NCBI GenBank assembly: GCA_032690845.1
Contig: CM064429.1
Location: 17,677,013-17,741,012 of the forward strand
Origin: Eleusine coracana subsp. coracana
Taxonomy: Eukaryota; Streptophyta; Magnoliopsida; Poales; Poaceae
Direction of reading: 5' to 3'
DNA: 64,000 nucleotides
Shown here: piece by piece, positions 36,423-49,763 of the stretch
Numbering within the stretch: position 1 is the stretch's first letter
Layout: each line of letters opens with the position of its first letter
The notes under the pieces: generated by a model
Seen by the model: only the letters and a program-made list of their open reading frames with translations
The model's database searches: none
Told to the model about the DNA's origin: nothing
Made by a program: the position numbers and the translations under genes

Positions 36423-37287
36423 TGATGGTGCATATGTCATGATGTACCGGTATATGCATATGAAATGATGCACATGTTCGTGCATTTGCAATATGATGCA
36501 TATCTCATGCTTCATGCATATTCGTGATGAATGGTGCAATACAATTATGATATATTACAATGTAATAAATTAATGATGTATATTATTGAGTTATATAAAT
36601 GCACAAGAGTCCTGCATTCAAAATTTTATTGGCTTGAGCAAGAATATGACATAGTATGAGAGAAATATTATAGAAAGATCATTCTGTCAGATTAGTAATC
36701 GCTTCCGTGATTATTTTAGCAAAGTTCGTTGATTTTATGGTTATTTAAGTGAAGCCTATTAGTTTCATGGTAAAAAATTACAAAAATCGTCATCTAAGCA
36801 CGCTAACAGTTGAAGATTTCCCAGCAGGTCAGCCATTCATGCCACAGCCAACAAAGATCAAAACCAAGCCCACTCTACGCCATAGTTCTTGAAGCCCACA
36901 AGACAATAGCACACCCCATCGTGGCCCATGTGATAGGTAAAAGTAAAATTAAGAGCCCAATTAAGAAAAAAAGATAATCTTACCAAACTACCAAAGTTAC
37001 ATGCAGCCTGCACTTCAGGGCCCAAGACAGAGACAGAAGCGCCCAAGCCTCACGAGATAACTTCGCTACTTTATTAGAAACAGACATAATTCTCTACAAT
37101 GCTGGACTAGGGCTCCTGCTTGCTTGGTAGTATCTTATTCCTGAATATGGAGCCTACACCACTATACCTTCTATAACCTAACAAGTAACAATGAAGTAAA
37201 AGATATTCAAGCTCCTTGCTCCAAGAAGCCCAGCCATTTGATTATCACACACAATCTGGGGAACGCAAATTTCTCAATTCTTGGTCA
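36423..37287. other. Non-genic flank downstream of the FAS1-like gene
   Basis: Contains the second half of the ATGCAT-rich unit and unremarkable DNA up to the gene's 3' end. A polyadenylation site for the minus-strand gene is expected here, but I cannot fix it. Confidence 0.4.
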
Positions 37288-40273
37288 TTAATCGCTGTCC
37301 ACTTCCAATTTCTTGACGGGGTCTAGAGAAGAGTTACCAGAGTTGCCTGAGCCTGACTCATGATGGTGGCAACGTTGAGAGAGATGGTGTTATTTGCTTC
37401 ACACTTCCATGGGCATCTGTAAAACAAGAAACATTGCATCACCAGAAACACATATCTCATAGTTCATAGCACATCATTTGGGATCCCTGCCACACAATGG
37501 TATATTTAAAATCACAATACCGCTGACTATAGCGGCATTCTAGTTATTATACACAAGACTGATCTTACATGATGTATCTAAGTACAGAAACATCGTATCA
37601 CATTCTCTGAAGCAAAAACAAAATTATCATATACAAAATGCAATAGGAAAAGTAAAGGATAATCTGAATACCTGGTGAAAGAGAAAAACCGTACTGATCC
37701 ATGATATTTTCCTTAACCTGTCAAAAAGATTATTTTTTTCAAATGCACAGTATAACCACATGGGTTCAGGGAAACTATAGTGTACAATTTTAAAGACCTG
37801 CCAGCGGTTATGGGTAAACTCAGCTATCTCGCGAACTTTCTTCTTCAGCTTTGCCTTAGAGACATATGGAAATGTTCCAAGCAATAAGTCCACCAATTTG
37901 TTCATCCCATGAGAGCATGATATGACAAGTTTTACCTGCACAATAAAAGGATTAAAATAAGAAACTTCATATGTTCCAATCAAAGCAGAGTATTACTTCT
38001 AGAAACTCACAAATTCAGGCATGTCTATATCTGAAATGAATTTGGATGTGACAGGTGTGCTTTTGTTTTCTTGAGAGAATTTGTGGACATCAGAAGACAC
38101 ATTAACATAGGTAGGTGCATCAATGATGGGACCTCCAGGGTATATCCTCATACAAAGAGCTCCCAAAAAGAGCTTCTCCACCTTAAGTATTCCAGTGATA
38201 TCTTCAGCTTTGAGCAGATCAACTTTCCTATGATCCAAGTTGGATATAACTAAAGGCATGTCCTTCCTAAGTGCATATTCTGTAAGACTATTAAGAGCCT
38301 TCTTGCTTTGCAGTAGGACATTGAGTTCCTCAACTGAAACCCCAGAGGTGCTCAGCATACTGCATGTTCCATCAAAATTACCAGATAGAGGTTCATGCTG
38401 CATGCCCTACATATAAGAAAGTGGGCTCTAAATAAACAAACGGCTCATGAGATTGACTAAGTTCTGAAAGAAGACTATCAATTAATGATGGAACAAAATC
38501 AAAGAAATTTAGGCATAATGATTAATAGAAGCAGAAATATGCAAGCAAGATTTAAGGTAGTAATTAGTGACAGTTATCAAGGATCTAGGTAGCACCGACA
38601 CACTCCCTTGAACTGCCATTCCTTGTCTCCATACCTCCCGCAAAACTTTGAACATAACCTGCTGCGAGCTCATGAGTCTCTACTCCTATTAATTTCGGTG
38701 AAAACGTTCACGCCATCAAAAAAATCTGCCGTACGCCCACAAAGTTAGAGATTGAATCCAAATCGGTTTCGTATCTTTCATATCAAGCACCGAATTCAAA
38801 AAATCATAAATCTCTCGTCCAGAGTTCAAATGAGTCAAACTCGGACTCTTTCTCGTAGCTCTTGAAAAGTTCTACAACTGTGATATTAAATGGAAATCAA
38901 GATTCGGCCTTTTTGATTTCCAAATTTACGATGCAAAAATATTTGTTCTGATTCGGACTTCTCTGCGCAGATCTCTGTGTGAGGCCCATATCTCCTACCT
39001 CCGAAGTCCAAATAATATGATCCATATATGTTCCGAAAAGGCCTCGACGAGATCTATAACTTTCATGTTTTAACTTTTCTCATTAGAGCATGTTTTCAAG
39101 TCTAAAATCACGTCGTAATGCAGTGTTCTTTCTATTCTGTGTGAATTGATTTTTCTTATCGGATAAAGCTTCTACAAATCTTTAGGCATTGTGTCACGAC
39201 CTTGGTCTTGCATGTTGATTTTCATAGAGGTCTAGTAGTGTCTTGTAGACGTCATGAGCTTGTGAAAATTCCTCTTTGCATAGCAAATTGGGTTTCATAT
39301 TGGTACTTCTCATATTTGAGCATTTTTTAATGCCATTTTATATAATTTTGTAACATAGCACTCAAACGACACTACATATGAAAATCATTAATATTAGAGG
39401 TAAAAAAATATTTATGATAAGAATACGGTGAAACATGGTAGAGAAATTGTTACTTATGACATATAAAATGATACACTAAGAAACACCAACAGTAATATAA
39501 ATATGATCTTTCATGTAAAAAATATTAACAATTATATTGTGTAAATAGTTTATATTTAAATCATAAAGAGTGTTTTGGTTTTTTAAACCCGTAGCAACGC
39601 TCGGGCACTTTGCTAGTTCTCTTAATAAAGTTTGTGACCATTGGCACTGCCACAACGGACTCATTACAGAGTCTATACCCTGTCCCTGTTTCCCTCTTCG
39701 CCTGCCCCTGGTGACCCAACCCTTAATCTAACCTGAGCCTCCACTCCCCAATAAACTTAACCAGCAAGAAACAAAAGTCCTGGTGAATTCTCAAATCTGG
39801 TTTATTTGGCAAGTATTCACCACTTTTATGTTCTGAAACTGTCACAACAAACATAAAGACACTGTGACCAGGCACCTAAACACAAAAATGCCAATGTTTA
39901 GCTATCAAACAATTAACTGGAATAAAGGTGCCGTGGACCATCCACTGGAAAAAGTAAATAATTGCATGATCATGAACCAAGTATGCGCTAGCATGAAACA
40001 ATTGAACAACAACACAAAACAATTAAAAAATATGATTCTAATTGGAAAAAGAGGAAGAACCAATTGCACCAACAGTGTGAGAAAAAAAAATAGAGGCATT
40101 ATATATGGAAACATCTGCTGGAGAAATGGAGCATGTAACAAAATATGAAATTGATAGCTTCCGGAAGTATGAAGGGAGATGATCTACGAAAGCTATACCT
40201 CATCCTCCAAGAGATAACCATTCGGCACAACAAAACTGTTTTCAGTTTCCTCTTCCACGTCAATCTTAGAATC
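37288..40273 (-). pseudogene. FAS1-like (chromatin assembly factor 1 large subunit), 3' half
   Basis: FAS1 is the large subunit of CAF-1, which deposits H3-H4 behind the replication fork. Exons with good GT/AG borders are 40273-40199 (SKIDVEEETENSFVVPNGYL, the acidic region), 38406-38011 (ALRKDMPLVISNLDHRKVDLL), 37935-37798 (CSHGMNKLVDLLLGTFP and KVREIAEF-x-NRWQ), 37717-37672 (QYGFSLSP) and 37416 down. The last exon hits TGA at 37358-37360; in another frame it runs on to HHESGSGNSGNSSLDPVKKL and TAA at 37288, so a small frameshift is likely. The half is separated from the rest by an L1 inserted in the first of these exons. Confidence 0.85.
38750..39440 (+). repeat. Dispersed repeat, copy B, in an intron of the FAS1-like gene
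   Basis: Same-orientation relative of 29730-30390. It lies in the intron between the FAS1-like exons at 38406 and 40199. Limits are approximate; no LTR ends or target duplication were seen. Confidence 0.7.
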
Positions 40274-40453
40274 TTTTTTTTTCTCAAATGCACAGGAGAG
40301 TTGCATATCATTGCATTAAGAGAGAAAAACCGGCCCCTTACAAACAGCACCACCGTAGTCCGAGCCGAGCCTTGAGGGGTTGGTTACATTAAGATTGTAC
40401 TTTGCTAAAACACACCCGTGGTAAGACCTGACCAACACATGCGCTAGACAGAG

Positions 40454-43400
40454 CTAATCTAGCCTATCACCTTGACCTGGGAGCAAGGCCCGTAAACCTT
40501 TTGCTCCAGCAAGGCACCAAAGATGGTGCTCTTCCTTGAAAGATCGAGTGAGCTCCATAATGCTTGGCCGAGTGTTATCGAAGACGCAGGAATTCCTGTG
40601 TTTCCAAAGCACCCAAGCCGCCAGGATGATCACTGTGTTTATACCTTTCCTCCGTTCCTTAGGCGCCTTCTTTATAGTCTTGCGCCACCACTCGGCAAAA
40701 GATTTCTCCGAACGCCTTGGTACAGAATCCAGCAGGCCGATCGGTGCTAAGACTCTGAACCAAAAATCCCAAGCCATGACACAAGTGGTGAGCAAGTGTT
40801 GCACCGTCTCATCTTCTTGATCACAGAAGGGACACTTGCTCGGGTGTGGCAGCCCTCTCTTTGCCAACCGGTCGGCAGTCCAACAACGGTTCCGAATGGC
40901 CAACCAAAGAAACACTTTGCACTTAGGGGCGGGGGGGGGGGGCAGGATTTCCATAATCTACGCCAAGGTTCGAAGGTGGTTGATCTATTGTGGAACGCCT
41001 TGTATGCAGATTTGGAAGAGAATGTCCCTGAGCTGTCTAATCTCCAGAAGTGGTGATCATCTTCGTTAATTAGTGCCACCTCCTATAAAACATCCCAAAG
41101 CTGAAAATACTCAAAAAGCCCAATCAAAGATAAACTTGATCTTATATCCTGTGGCCATATGTTTCCTTGAAATGCTTCTGCTACTGTTCGCTCTTGTTGT
41201 ACTATGGTTGGGACTGTCGCAAGCACCAAGGGAGCAAGGTCTTCTATTGTGCAACCCAAAATCCATCGGTCGCTCCAGAAAAGAGTTGTGTTGCCATTGC
41301 CCACCCGGGTTTCCATTCCTATTTTGAACAATGCCCAGAATTTGGGTGAACCGTGATATCCAATCCCTTCCAAGGTCGGTTTGGATCAGTTTTTTGGAAA
41401 CAAAGCCATCTGATTTGCAGCGCCCAGCCCATGATCTTAAGGTTAATAAGTTCGAGCCCACTAAGCTCTAGTGGCTGCTGTACCTTATCCCAAGCCACCA
41501 GGCAGTTACCACCATTCGCTTGCTCCTGACCTCTCTATATGAATCCTCGACGAAGTTTGTCCACTGCTCGGATAAACCACTTGGGGACATTTATCACAAG
41601 AACATAGATAGGAATTGCCGACAACACAAATTTCACCTAAGCAGTTCGATCGGCTAAATTCATTATCGCGGCTTGCCATCCGGGCAACTTATTCCTAATC
41701 TTCTCAATCTATGGTAGAAGGTATGCCTTTCTTAACTTGGTGGTGGAGATCGGCAATCCAAGATACTGACAAGGAAAATCTGCCAATGCACAAGGCATGG
41801 TTTCCTCAACAAGTTCTAGCTCCGGTTGCTCACATCGAATCGGATGAACATTGCTTTTTTGAAGATTTGTATGTAACCCAGTAGCCTCACTGAAACAATT
41901 GAGAATCCCCATGGTAAGTTGCATCTCCTCCTCCACAGGGCGAATGAAGAGAGCTACATCATCGGCATATAAGGAGATTCTTTGGGTTGGGACTCGACGA
42001 GACAAAGGCCGCAACAGCTCAAGCTCTCTTGCCTTGATGAATATGCTGTTCAAAACATCCATCACCAATATAAATAGCATCGGGGACAGCGGATCTCCTT
42101 GACGTAGGCCCTGTTGATGCGTGATCTCTTCCCCGGGCTCCCCATTAAGTAGGATTCTAGTGGATATTGTCCTTAAGAGATTTGACACCAATCCAAGCCA
42201 TCTTGGTCCAAAACCGAGGTGTCTTAGTGTCTCAAGTAAAAAAGACCAGCTCACCGAATCAAAAGCTTTCGAAATATCCAATTTGAGGAAGAGACTTGGT
42301 ACTCTATGTCGATGAAGGGACTTGATGGTCTGTTGGACCAGGATATAATTATCATGGATGCAACATCTTCGCACAAAAGCACTTTGATTTGTGGCCACAA
42401 GAGAGCCTAGAAGGGGGGCCAACCGATTGGCTAGGACCTTGGCAATTAGCTTAGCAAGGCTATGAATTGCTAATAGGCCGAAAATCCTTCGCATGTGCTG
42501 CATCGGCCGAATTAACGTGAGATAAGCTGAATTGAGTAGCCATAGTTTGTGAGCATCACCTTGCTGCAACATGATGATGGCTGCTAAAAAGTCGTGCTTG
42601 ATGAGCTGCCAGCATGCTTTATAAAAGCGTCCGGTGTAGCCGTCGGGTCCCGACACCCAATCTACCGGCATCGATTTGATAGCTGCCCATACTTCATCCT
42701 CAGTGATAGAGGCATCAAGAACATCAAGATTAGCCCCATGGCGATGGAAGAAGTCCAAGTTCAGTGTGCTCGCCCTTGGGGGGAGCAGTACCTAGCAGGT
42801 TCTCATAGTAATCAAGCATGATCTGTTGCTTTTCCTCTTGAGAAGTGACCACTTGGTCGCCGTCTACTAGTTTGGGGATGAAATTCCTTCTCTTGCGAAA
42901 CCCTGCCTGCTGATGGAAGAAGGAAGTGTTGGTGTCCCCATCCTTGAGCACATGAATCCATGAGCGTAGCCTTGCTATGGTCTGTTGGAGAGAAGCAAGG
43001 ACCAAACTGCAACGCTTCATTTCTCCTCAACCGATAGCTCTCGGCCATCCCTTGCTATCTCCAAGCGATGAAGAATTTCACGCGCAACCGCATGTTGCGA
43101 ACTGATGTGCCCCACTTGGTGTTTGCACCATGATTGCAATGTTCTCGTCAAATGCTTGAGCTCTAGTGATATCTGTTCAAAAGGGCATGCGGCGGCTATT
43201 GGCTCATTCCAGGATGCCGCAACGATGTCATGAAATGCATCAAGTTTGGTCCAATAGCTCTCGAAATGGAACCTTTTTTTTTTTGCCCTGCATGCCCCGA
43301 CACCTCCGACGCCAAACTCTGCAATATGCAATCCGGGAAGAGGTCCTCCCACTCCGAGGTGCAAAGCACATGGTCTAACTTGACGAGAGTAGGAGAGTCT

Positions 43401-43967
43401 GGTAGACCATGTGTAGTGGCGGCCAATTAGCGGTATTTCCTTAAATTCCAAATCATTGACAAGCCTGCTGAATCTACCCATCATGGCATGGTTTAGATTG
43501 GTATTGTTCTTGTCCTCTGATGAGTATATCATATTGAAGTCACCTGCCCAAGGTCCTGGACAGTGAGTGCGTACCTCTCGGGGTTCCTCCAAGAAAGTGC
43601 TCTTTTCCGCATCCTGAGAAGGCCCATATACCCCTGTAAACCACCATGGCCTGTCATCTTGTCGGAGAATTTAACCGAGACTGAGTGCCGGTGTACGCGC
43701 CAGTGATCCACCATACCAAACACCCACCCCATCTCTCCATATGACCAGAACTCCACCACGAGTTCCTTGTGCTGGCAGAAAAGCAAAGTCCCGGAACTCA
43801 TGACCAAAAAGAGAAAGTACATCCCGCTGCTCAATTGGCGCCAATTTTGTTTCTTGTAAACAGATAATATTAGGATTACAAGAATTGACCACCTTACGAA
43901 CTGTATCCTGATGACCCCGGTCATTCAAACCTCGTACATTCCACACTAATATTTTTGAAGAATCCAT
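40454..43967 (-). pseudogene. L1 ORF2: endonuclease, reverse transcriptase, zf-RVT
   Basis: N-terminal apurinic-type endonuclease: WNVRGLNDRG (43945), CLQETKLAP with the catalytic Glu (43860) and GDFNMIYSSEDK (43540). RT core at 42758-41709: VSGPDGYTGRFYKACW, NQSAFVRRC, LKLDISKAFDSVSW, LRQGDPLSPMLFIL and YADDVALF with both Asp. C-terminal zf-RVT: NRCWTADRLAKRGLPHPSKCPFCDQEDET (40900-40800). Frames change near 43670, 43290, 43017, 41710 and 41080, and a G run at 40930-40941 disrupts the last part. The domain set is complete; the reading frame is not. Confidence 0.9.
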
Positions 43968-44004
43968 CGATACTTATGATAAATCAAGACCATAATTACA
44001 TGCA

Positions 44005-45309
44005 TCAGACCACCTCTACAGCGGGGCTCTCCACCTGGATGCTCTCCGCCGGAGGTAGCTCTTTCCCTAGCAAGGCAGCAAGGGCCCGCACGTGTTCTCG
44101 ACTCAGCGGCTTGCTAAAGAACTCAGTATAGTTCGCCATGATACCGTCCGATAGACGCCTTTGTTGCTGCTGGTCAACGAAGCCTAGCTGCCGGCACATG
44201 GTGGAAGCCGCTTTCTGTTGATATTCTGGAGGAGCTTGGCAATCCTGCGACTGCGCCTTGGAGCTTGTGTGGTGACAGCTTGCTGCAACCGACGGCGACG
44301 TCTTGGTTGCGCTTCAGGTGTGAGGATGTTGGTTACCGGCCGTGAGATTTGCTCAATAAACTCTGCCCTGGCATCAGCTATAGTGAACACCAGTGTTCGA
44401 GTTTTGTGGTGCTTGGGCATCTTGCTGGTTATGATCCGCTGCCTCTGTTTGAGCCTGCTGCCGATGACGAGAGTAGACCTGAAGGGGCTGAACCTCCCTC
44501 CTGGTTACTAGTGCAGTAGTTTTGTCGTGGTTCAGCTCGAGCAGCAACACATTTTCCGCTGGCCGCCACTCAATGGTAGAGGCGGGGATCGGGCTTAGCC
44601 CCGCCACGTGTGTACCAGCTTCCTCTTGTGCCATGTTCCATGGGGGAGTCACATCAGCACTATCACTCCTAGGGTTATTTGCGCTGGTGCCATCACCATG
44701 CTGTGATAACGTGAGATCTGCTGCGGGTGTGGGCGATACAGCAAACGCGACCAATGTCGGCGAGTCTATCGAGTGGGATTCAGCAGCCGAATTCTCCGGT
44801 CCCACACTGTCAGGTTCCACCGGCCCCACAAGACCGTTCGGAGTTACTGGTTGCAACGTCTCATCTGACCCAGACACTGGGATTTGAACAACGCTCACCA
44901 TGCAGTAATGGCGTTGAGGCTGGTGCTTCGGTAGCAGTGCTGCGAGCCTCCAAGGCGGTGACCTCGCCACCTGTGCCAGTAAAGACCTGCCCCTCCGGAT
45001 TCTTCTCTTTTGCCGAGGTGACATGCCCCAGCGAATCTCCAGCGGCATCCCCGGTGATCTCGCCGGCAGCAATCTTGCACTGGTGCGATGACCCAGCATT
45101 ACCCTGGCTAACTGTAGTCTGTACCGGCGCAGTCTGCTGCACGGCATCCCCGGTGATCTCGCCGGCGGCAATCTTGCACTGGTGCGATGACCCAACGTTA
45201 CCCTGGCTAACTGTAGTCTGTACCGGTGCAGTCTGCTGCAGGGCCTGGTGCCCAGGAGCCCTGTCAGTCGAGTGGTTCTCGCGCCGCCGCTGACGACGGT
45301 TGTCTCTTC
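44005..45309 (-). pseudogene. L1 ORF1 (RNA-binding/gag-like protein), frameshifted
   Basis: Proline/Ser/Gln-rich N-terminal part, then VYSRHRQQAQ (about 44470), then TRTLVFTIADARAEFIEQISRPV and RRSRRIAKLL (44400-44210). The end reads QLGFVDQQQQRRLSDGIMANYTEFFSKPLSREHVRALAALLG (44190-44050). This basic patch followed by a short helical tail is usual at the end of plant L1 ORF1. Two frame changes separate the parts. A 99-bp tandem duplication lies at 45044-45241. The 5' end adjoins FAS1-like exon sequence, so an open frame running from that exon into ORF1 is an insertion artefact, not a gene fusion. Confidence 0.75.
45044..45241 (-). repeat. 99-bp tandem duplication inside L1 ORF1
   Basis: Two near-identical 99-bp units (45044-45142, 45143-45241) share GGCATCCCCGGTGATCTCGC to GCAGTCTGCTGCA with few differences. 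The length is 33 codons, so the frame is kept. Confidence 0.9.
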
Positions 45310-47635
45310 ATCTTCATTCATAATCTCCTCATTGTCTCTTTCGAAATCAGAAAGTCTTTCTCCAGGATCCCCCTGAATCAAGAATATATGTTGAGAATTC
45401 TTTTGTAGAGAACATAAAGAAAAAGCTGAAAGGTACCTCTTCCCGTTCTTCACAACTATCAACTTCATAATTCAAATCCAGATCCCTCATAAAGGGGTGC
45501 CTTCCACAAACTGCCGAACTGTAGAGTTCAACACATAAGAAACTACTGCCTCAATGCATATATCAGAACCAACTTTCGATCAAGTGTGTTCCATCCTCTA
45601 AGTACAATTTAAATTTTATTTAACATAAGAGAAATTAAAAGTCACAAAACATGAGGAATCAGACATAATATCTGGAGCTTACCTTTCCTTTCTCCAGATT
45701 CCAAAGAATGATGGTCTATGGTTCCCATCAAATTGCATAAGTTTCTTTGTAAACATGACAGATGATGAGTTTTTTTCAGTAGCTTTACATAGTATTTCAT
45801 TCCCATAAGATGGTTTTTTCAATTCATCAAGTAGTGTTGACAAAATAAGATTTCCTGGGTTCTCCTGAAATGATTGTTGTTCTGTTAAAGTCGACATAAT
45901 TTTATCAGAAGGTGCGCTCGTGGAGGGCTTCTGTAACTTTAGTTCATGAAATAGCTGAATCTTAGGGCTTCTCCTAACACCCCAATGCCATAATCTGTTA
46001 GTTTGAACGAGCTTTCTCCATCTAGAAACATGTGCCCTGCATTTAAAAGCCATGACATACTTTATCATCCCTAATGTCTGGTGATTTATGGATTCCCACA
46101 TGAATACAGCATTCGCCAATCATATTTTAAATTATTCTCTTGACCTTGAAGACATTAAAGGTGTATGACAAACAACTTTTTGTATTCAAAGCTTTCAAGG
46201 ATCAACAATCATGATGCTTCATAGGCTGAACTGCAGATTTCTCTATGATTGAGCATATTTCAACTCACATTTAAGGCATTACAAAAGAGTGTCATTAGTC
46301 ATTACCATTTATTACTTACTAAAAGTTCAAATGTAAACATAAGCTAGAACTTACAGCCAGACTTCATCCACTCCCAAATAATTAGCTTGTGATAATGTAC
46401 AATCTATTGTTGACGTAGCTGCAACTGCAAGTTTTACACTATTTTCTGATGATATCGAACATGTAGTCTTAACAGAATAGTGACAACCAGAATTCTCCAT
46501 CTTGCTATTTGTCTTTCTTTTGAGGAAATTTTCCATGATGTTTGCTTGTCGTTGAATGGATGCCTGTCGCTTCATCTCAGCTTGTTCCTTTTCCTGTCTT
46601 TTCTTCTCCCTCTCTACTTCTTTCTGATGTTTCTTTAGTCTCTTATTTTCTCTCTCGATACATTTTTCTTCCTTCTCAGCTTTGTTTTTCATATGCTTAA
46701 TTCTTGATCCTTTCATATTGTAGAAATTACAAAGATCTGATAAGGTACTACACAATACACATTGATGAATATCGATGCTTTCCCAAATAGGTAAGTAGCT
46801 TCCTCATGAGAAATACAAGGTAAATTAGCATCTATGTTGGCTTCTATTACTGGGACATGGACCCTCAACAGTTATTATGAAGTGATTACTAACAATTATA
46901 ACATTGCAGCATTATTTTTGCATATATTCTTTTAGGGAATCTCATTGCAGATATTACTACAGAATTATTATTGCAGACGGTACTATAGTTTTTCAGTGAA
47001 AAAGCAATGCCAAATACTATTTTAATTCATATTAAATAATCTGAAATCACTTATAATTTACTATATTATTTGATTACTTTTAAAATTTATCCTTGAAACA
47101 TCTAACTCTAACCTTACTAAGCAAGTGTGAAGAGTACTAAAAATTTCTATGTACAACTATATGCTTTTAAGACTAGACCCTCGAAACTGATGTCTAGACA
47201 ATGAGGCCAGCACTCCAATACAGAAAGGAAAAGAAAATGTGTTTTCAATTCTAATTTCTCGTTTGTCTTATTTGGTGAAATGTTTTGGTGTTTAGCCATC
47301 TAATAAGATAATCATTCAGGAACTATGATAGGGCTGGTTTTATTAACTCATGATGAATCTTAACAAGCACAATCTCTAGGCAAAGTAACCCAGTTCTTCC
47401 TCCATAGAGGCTCTGAACTCTTTGGGATTACTTCTTGCCTGCCTAAACACAAGATCTACTCGGCTTATATCAATGCCGATCCTAACAAATAGCTAACAGC
47501 CCAACTAACCAACAACGTATCCCCTATTCTCTCGGAGCGTCTGTTTCCGGCCCTGGAGTCCTGCGCCGCCGTCTGAAGTACGTGCGCCCAACAAAGGAGT
47601 CCACAACAAACTAGTTTCTAGTTAAGTCTTAATTA

Positions 47636-47790
47636 TTTTTCTCATGAATACACAGGAAAGCTACATATCTTTGTATTAAAGAAGAAAAGGCAGTCCTAGT
47701 ACCTTCTCATCCTGGACCAAGGATTGAGGGGAATGTATGAGGCATAAGAAGAAACCCTGGACTTATGTAAACCAGTATTAAATCTCAGGT
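47636..47790 (-). mobile_element. Short LINE 3'-end fragment in an intron
   Basis: TTTTTCTCATGAATACACAGGAAAGCTACATATCTTTGTATTAA resembles the 3' end of the L1 at 40274 (TTTCTCAAATGCACAGGAGAGTTGCATATC), read the same way, so it is a truncated relative on the minus strand. Its 5' limit is approximate. Confidence 0.55.
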
Positions 47791-48246
47791 GATCGGTGGA
47801 TAACAAATAAATTTACTTCTTTTTTATTATTTTTCTTACAGATTTCCTTATTAGCTCCACCACAAGAAAGTACAAAGGAGAAGTAAACGAAGGAGCTTTT
47901 GGATACAAAATATCTTACTTTCCTTTTCTGCTCCTTTGCAACCTGGTGCTCTACCTTTTGCTCATCCTTCACAGCATTCCTGATGGCTTCTAACTCTTTT
48001 ACCACTTCTTCACATTGTGCATTAATTCTTTAGGGGCACAAAAGAAGCAAGCTCCAATAAGAGTTTAAAAGGTTGCCAATTCAAAAATTCACAAGGAGAA
48101 AGAAAAATACATTGCATCATCGCTCTTTTGATTCAATTTCTCAATAAAAGAGAGAATCCCAGCAAAATTTAGCACTTCTCCCACATTAGCAGATTGAATT
48201 TCCTGATTGACGTGAGCTTTATGAGTGTCTTTGGCAGGCCGCTTGC

Positions 48247-49763
48247 CTGTAAAAATAAAACATGGAGAACATTCAGCATCAACATGCAGATAAAAAAAGT
48301 AAGGCCAATTACCAAAAATGACAGGAGTTATTCAGAATATAGTATTTCACCAAGAAAGAAGGAACAAGCAAAAATTCTGTTTAAGTAGCATAAGTTCTCG
48401 ACCTGACAGGTAGTTCAGTAATAATGAATCTATTGTGAACGGGAAAAGACTGCACTGATAAATTAATAGCTGCCAATGCTATAACTCTTATATGAATCTA
48501 GTTTTTGATAACTCCAAATTAATTTTCTTCCCTCCAGATAACATAATACCTATCCAGAGTTGCAAAACAAAGATGTATGAAAAGTCGGTGTAATGACAAC
48601 ACATTACTACACTCACTGACACAAAATAATTATAATAAGAAAGCTTTCAAGCAAAGGAATATGAGTATGTATATATATAGAACTTATACATTGAAAGATT
48701 GCAAGGGTATAACTGCATGCAAACAAAATACTATAAAATGGTGATGCTGTTTTTTCCCAATCAGAGGGGTATGATATAACCAGGATGGAAACACTAAGAA
48801 TATGAAGCAGAATAATGAAGAAACATAAGGCTTATGCATCATTTTTTAATCATCAATCAAATCTGTATAAATAAACTGGCTAGAAACTAACTAGTTGAAA
48901 CTAGTAGGAAATTGATCGAAGCATGAGTGGTACGGGACCGGAAGAATATTACTTGGCAGGAAAACCTAAGACTCTAATGACATATATGGTAATAAAATTA
49001 TGTGTACATGACTAGATAAAGCAGTGTAACTTAGGCATATTTATCACCACAGGATTCACAGGGGCGGGAGGGGGGGGCGTTTGGGGTGTGTAACTAATAT
49101 ATCTATCCAGTGCCTTATATAATATCTTCCATGAATACAATAGCATTGGCAAACCATATTGCACAGCATCTCAACCACATAAAAAGAATCTTTAATGACC
49201 TTGTATTATAGTAAACTACACTACTACAGTGTTCACATACATATCTACACATAAAAATCAATAACGGCACGATTTAGAACTATAGGCACTTTATCTACAG
49301 GCCAAACTTGTTCTTTTCTTGAACAAGAAATAATATATATACACCTGGGAGTAGAATGAAAAAATTAAACGATGATCTATATATTTGTGTAACATAAACA
49401 GATAAACGCACGTACATAAACATCAAGCCTATAACTGCTGTTCAATTACGAAATCAGTTGAGGTGCAATAAACCATATTTAAAACCTAAGTTTGTTTAGA
49501 GGAGAATTAGTATGACATTAAACATATTTATCAACAAGAGTTAGGGCTATGAATTTGTCGCTTTCATAAACTACAAAGTAGCATACTGCAATATTAAGCA
49601 TTATCAGCAATCGATAAATTGCAAACGGTAATCAAATTCATAAAATGCAGGGGAAACAAATATCAAAATAGACTCAATTGATTAAAATGCCATATTCTAC
49701 AAAACATTAATGGCGTTTACTGTCATATGTTTCAATAAAAAGAGAGAAGGAAACAACTCATAC
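48247..49763. other. Intron(s) of the FAS1-like gene
   Basis: AT-rich sequence between two FAS1-like exons. At least one further exon would be expected from the protein order, but I could not place it. A G-rich run lies at 49062-49078. Confidence 0.5.

Larger units (their letters stand above)
40274..45309 (-). mobile_element. L1-type LINE, near full length, inside a FAS1-like exon
   Basis: A T run at 40274-40282 is the poly(A) of a minus-strand LINE; its 5' end is at about 45309. Between them are ORF1 (45309-44005) and ORF2 (43967-40454) in the right order. FAS1-like coding sequence abuts both ends: ...EEIMNED on the 5' side and DSKIDVEEE on the 3' side. The flanks share only AAGAT (45310-45314 as ATCTT, and at the poly(A) junction), so the target duplication is at most about 5 bp, or the junction formed by microhomology. 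Confidence 0.88.

Noticed and set aside
44374..45468. A 364-codon minus-strand ORF as a novel gene
   Set aside because: It is a chance run through a FAS1-like intron and exon (DPGERLSDFERDNEE) into L1 ORF1. The L1 junction lies inside it.
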